Both the position numbers and the translations under genes were made by a program. Source: Oscillospiraceae bacterium (GTDB lineage: Bacteria; Bacillota; Clostridia; Oscillospirales; Oscillospiraceae). Taken from it: 5,332 bases of DNA. Below are positions 4,727 to 5,332 of this stretch, piece by piece; positions within the stretch are counted from its first letter, which is position 1; every line of letters begins with the position of its first letter. The notes below the pieces were generated by a model. The model was given only the letters and a program-made list of their open reading frames with translations, made no database searches and was not told the origin of the DNA. The stretch covers positions 1-5,332 of the forward strand of contig WQRL01000028.1 of the NCBI GenBank assembly GCA_009786775.1. The letters are read 5' to 3'.

Positions 4727-5332
4727 TTACGCACTGCTGCTTTTTGAGTTTCTGCCGTAGACAAGGTAGAGCACAATGGCTGAAATTGTCATCATGATTA
4801 CGGAGTAGACGAACACTAGCGCAGCACCGTCGCCGCCTCCGTCTGCCGTTGTAAGGTTATTGATTTCAACACCAAGCGGTACGGCAAGGGGGTTATGCAT
4901 AAATATGGACATGTCAAACTCAGCGAGCAGACTGTTGAAGTTTAGGGCAAAAACAGCAAGTACGGAAGGTAAAATAACTGGCATTATTACTCTGATAAAG
5001 GCATATAGGGGTTTTGCTCCCAAGTTTTTCGCAGCGTCTTCAAGGGTGTTGTCAATTGAAAAAAATGAGGCGCGGGTCATCCGTAGAGTGAATGGTATGC
5101 AGATGATTATATAACCCAAGACCATTATCCAGGTGGTGTTTGTGAGAGGTTGGTTAAACATAAACCACTGGGGGCGGTTAAATGTGGAAACGAGCCCTAG
5201 TGCTATAAGCACTGTCGGCAAAAGCCACGGAATCATAAACGCATATTCAATAGCGGTACTGAGTTTGCTTTTATGTTTTGTAATAAGCCGGCACACAAGA
5301 AGCATCAAAATGGCAACGCCGCTTGCCGCCAA
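4727..5332 (-). CDS. ABC transporter permease, C-terminal part (binding-protein-dependent, iron(III)-type; 5' end outside window)
   Basis: The frame is open to the right edge; the TTG at the edge is simply a Leu codon of a longer gene. The visible 202 codons encode several hydrophobic helices: about residues 31-51 (AFMIPWLLPTVLIALGLVS), 67-84, 116-137 and 170-192. The EAA loop that contacts the ATPase is clear: LEDAAKNLGAKPLYAFIRVIMPVILPSV (97-124), with the invariant Gly at 105 and the I..P.I.P end. This is a type-I importer permease. The wording of the EAA segment and the C-terminal AALVFVYSVIMMTISAIVLYLVYGR are most like iron(III)/spermidine-type permeases (FbpB/SfuB or PotB-C group). It may be the second half of a fused two-domain permease. 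The ATPase and binding protein would be upstream, outside the window. Substrate is inference; permease identity is firm. Confidence 0.9.
   Translation of the reverse strand: MAASGVAILMLLVCRLITKHKSKLSTAIEYAFMIPWLLPTVLIALGLVSTFNRPQWFMFNQPLTNTTWIMVLGYIIICIPFTLRMTRASFFSIDNTLEDAAKNLGAKPLYAFIRVIMPVILPSVLAVFALNFNSLLAEFDMSIFMHNPLAVPLGVEINNLTTADGGGDGAALVFVYSVIMMTISAIVLYLVYGRNSKSSSA

Noticed and set aside
4507..4776. Minus-strand open frame of 89 codons
   Set aside because: It overlaps the end of the permease gene in another frame and then runs through the long palindrome; composition and motifs give no support.

Overview
The window looks like a chromosomal segment from an anaerobic Firmicute of the Clostridia. 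Evidence is the AGGAGG-type ribosome binding sites, moderate G+C, SigA-like promoter elements, a URO-D-type methyltransferase-like protein of a sort common in gut and acetogenic Clostridia, and a clostridial-style transglutaminase C-terminus. No species can be named from the sequence alone.

Layout. Positions 2-448 (+) hold the C-terminal end of a membrane-anchored protein that resembles a transglutaminase-like protein. A 149-bp gap follows with a good promoter (extended -10) and two related dyads. Then come, on the + strand, a URO-D superfamily protein (598-1638), an intrinsic terminator (1645-1673), galE (1701-2720) and a small tautomerase-family protein (2742-3107). The tautomerase gene runs tail-to-tail, with a 12-bp overlap, into a minus-strand pair: a LysR-type regulator (4243-3359) and an 88-residue beta-sandwich-like protein (3362-3096) joined by an ATGA stop/start overlap. 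The regulator's start region carries a symmetrical T-N11-A box overlapping a TATAAT. A 483-bp gap (4244-4726) then holds two unusual structures: a 43-bp tandem repeat array ending in an inverted copy, and a 143-bp imperfect palindrome. The window ends in the C-terminal part of an ABC-transporter permease (minus strand, incomplete).

How the genes fit together. The + strand genes are not an obvious pathway. GalE supplies UDP-galactose, and possibly UDP-GalNAc because it has Cys at the position equivalent to E. coli Tyr299. The URO-D-like protein is probably a C1/methyl-transfer or demethylation enzyme, but no corrinoid protein or reductive activator is visible next to it. The LysR regulator probably controls itself and the coupled 88-residue gene; its wider target is unknown. 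The most unusual part is the 4244-4726 gap: its repeats and long palindrome are not explained by any gene, and the palindrome pairs better as minus-strand RNA, the direction of the flanking genes.
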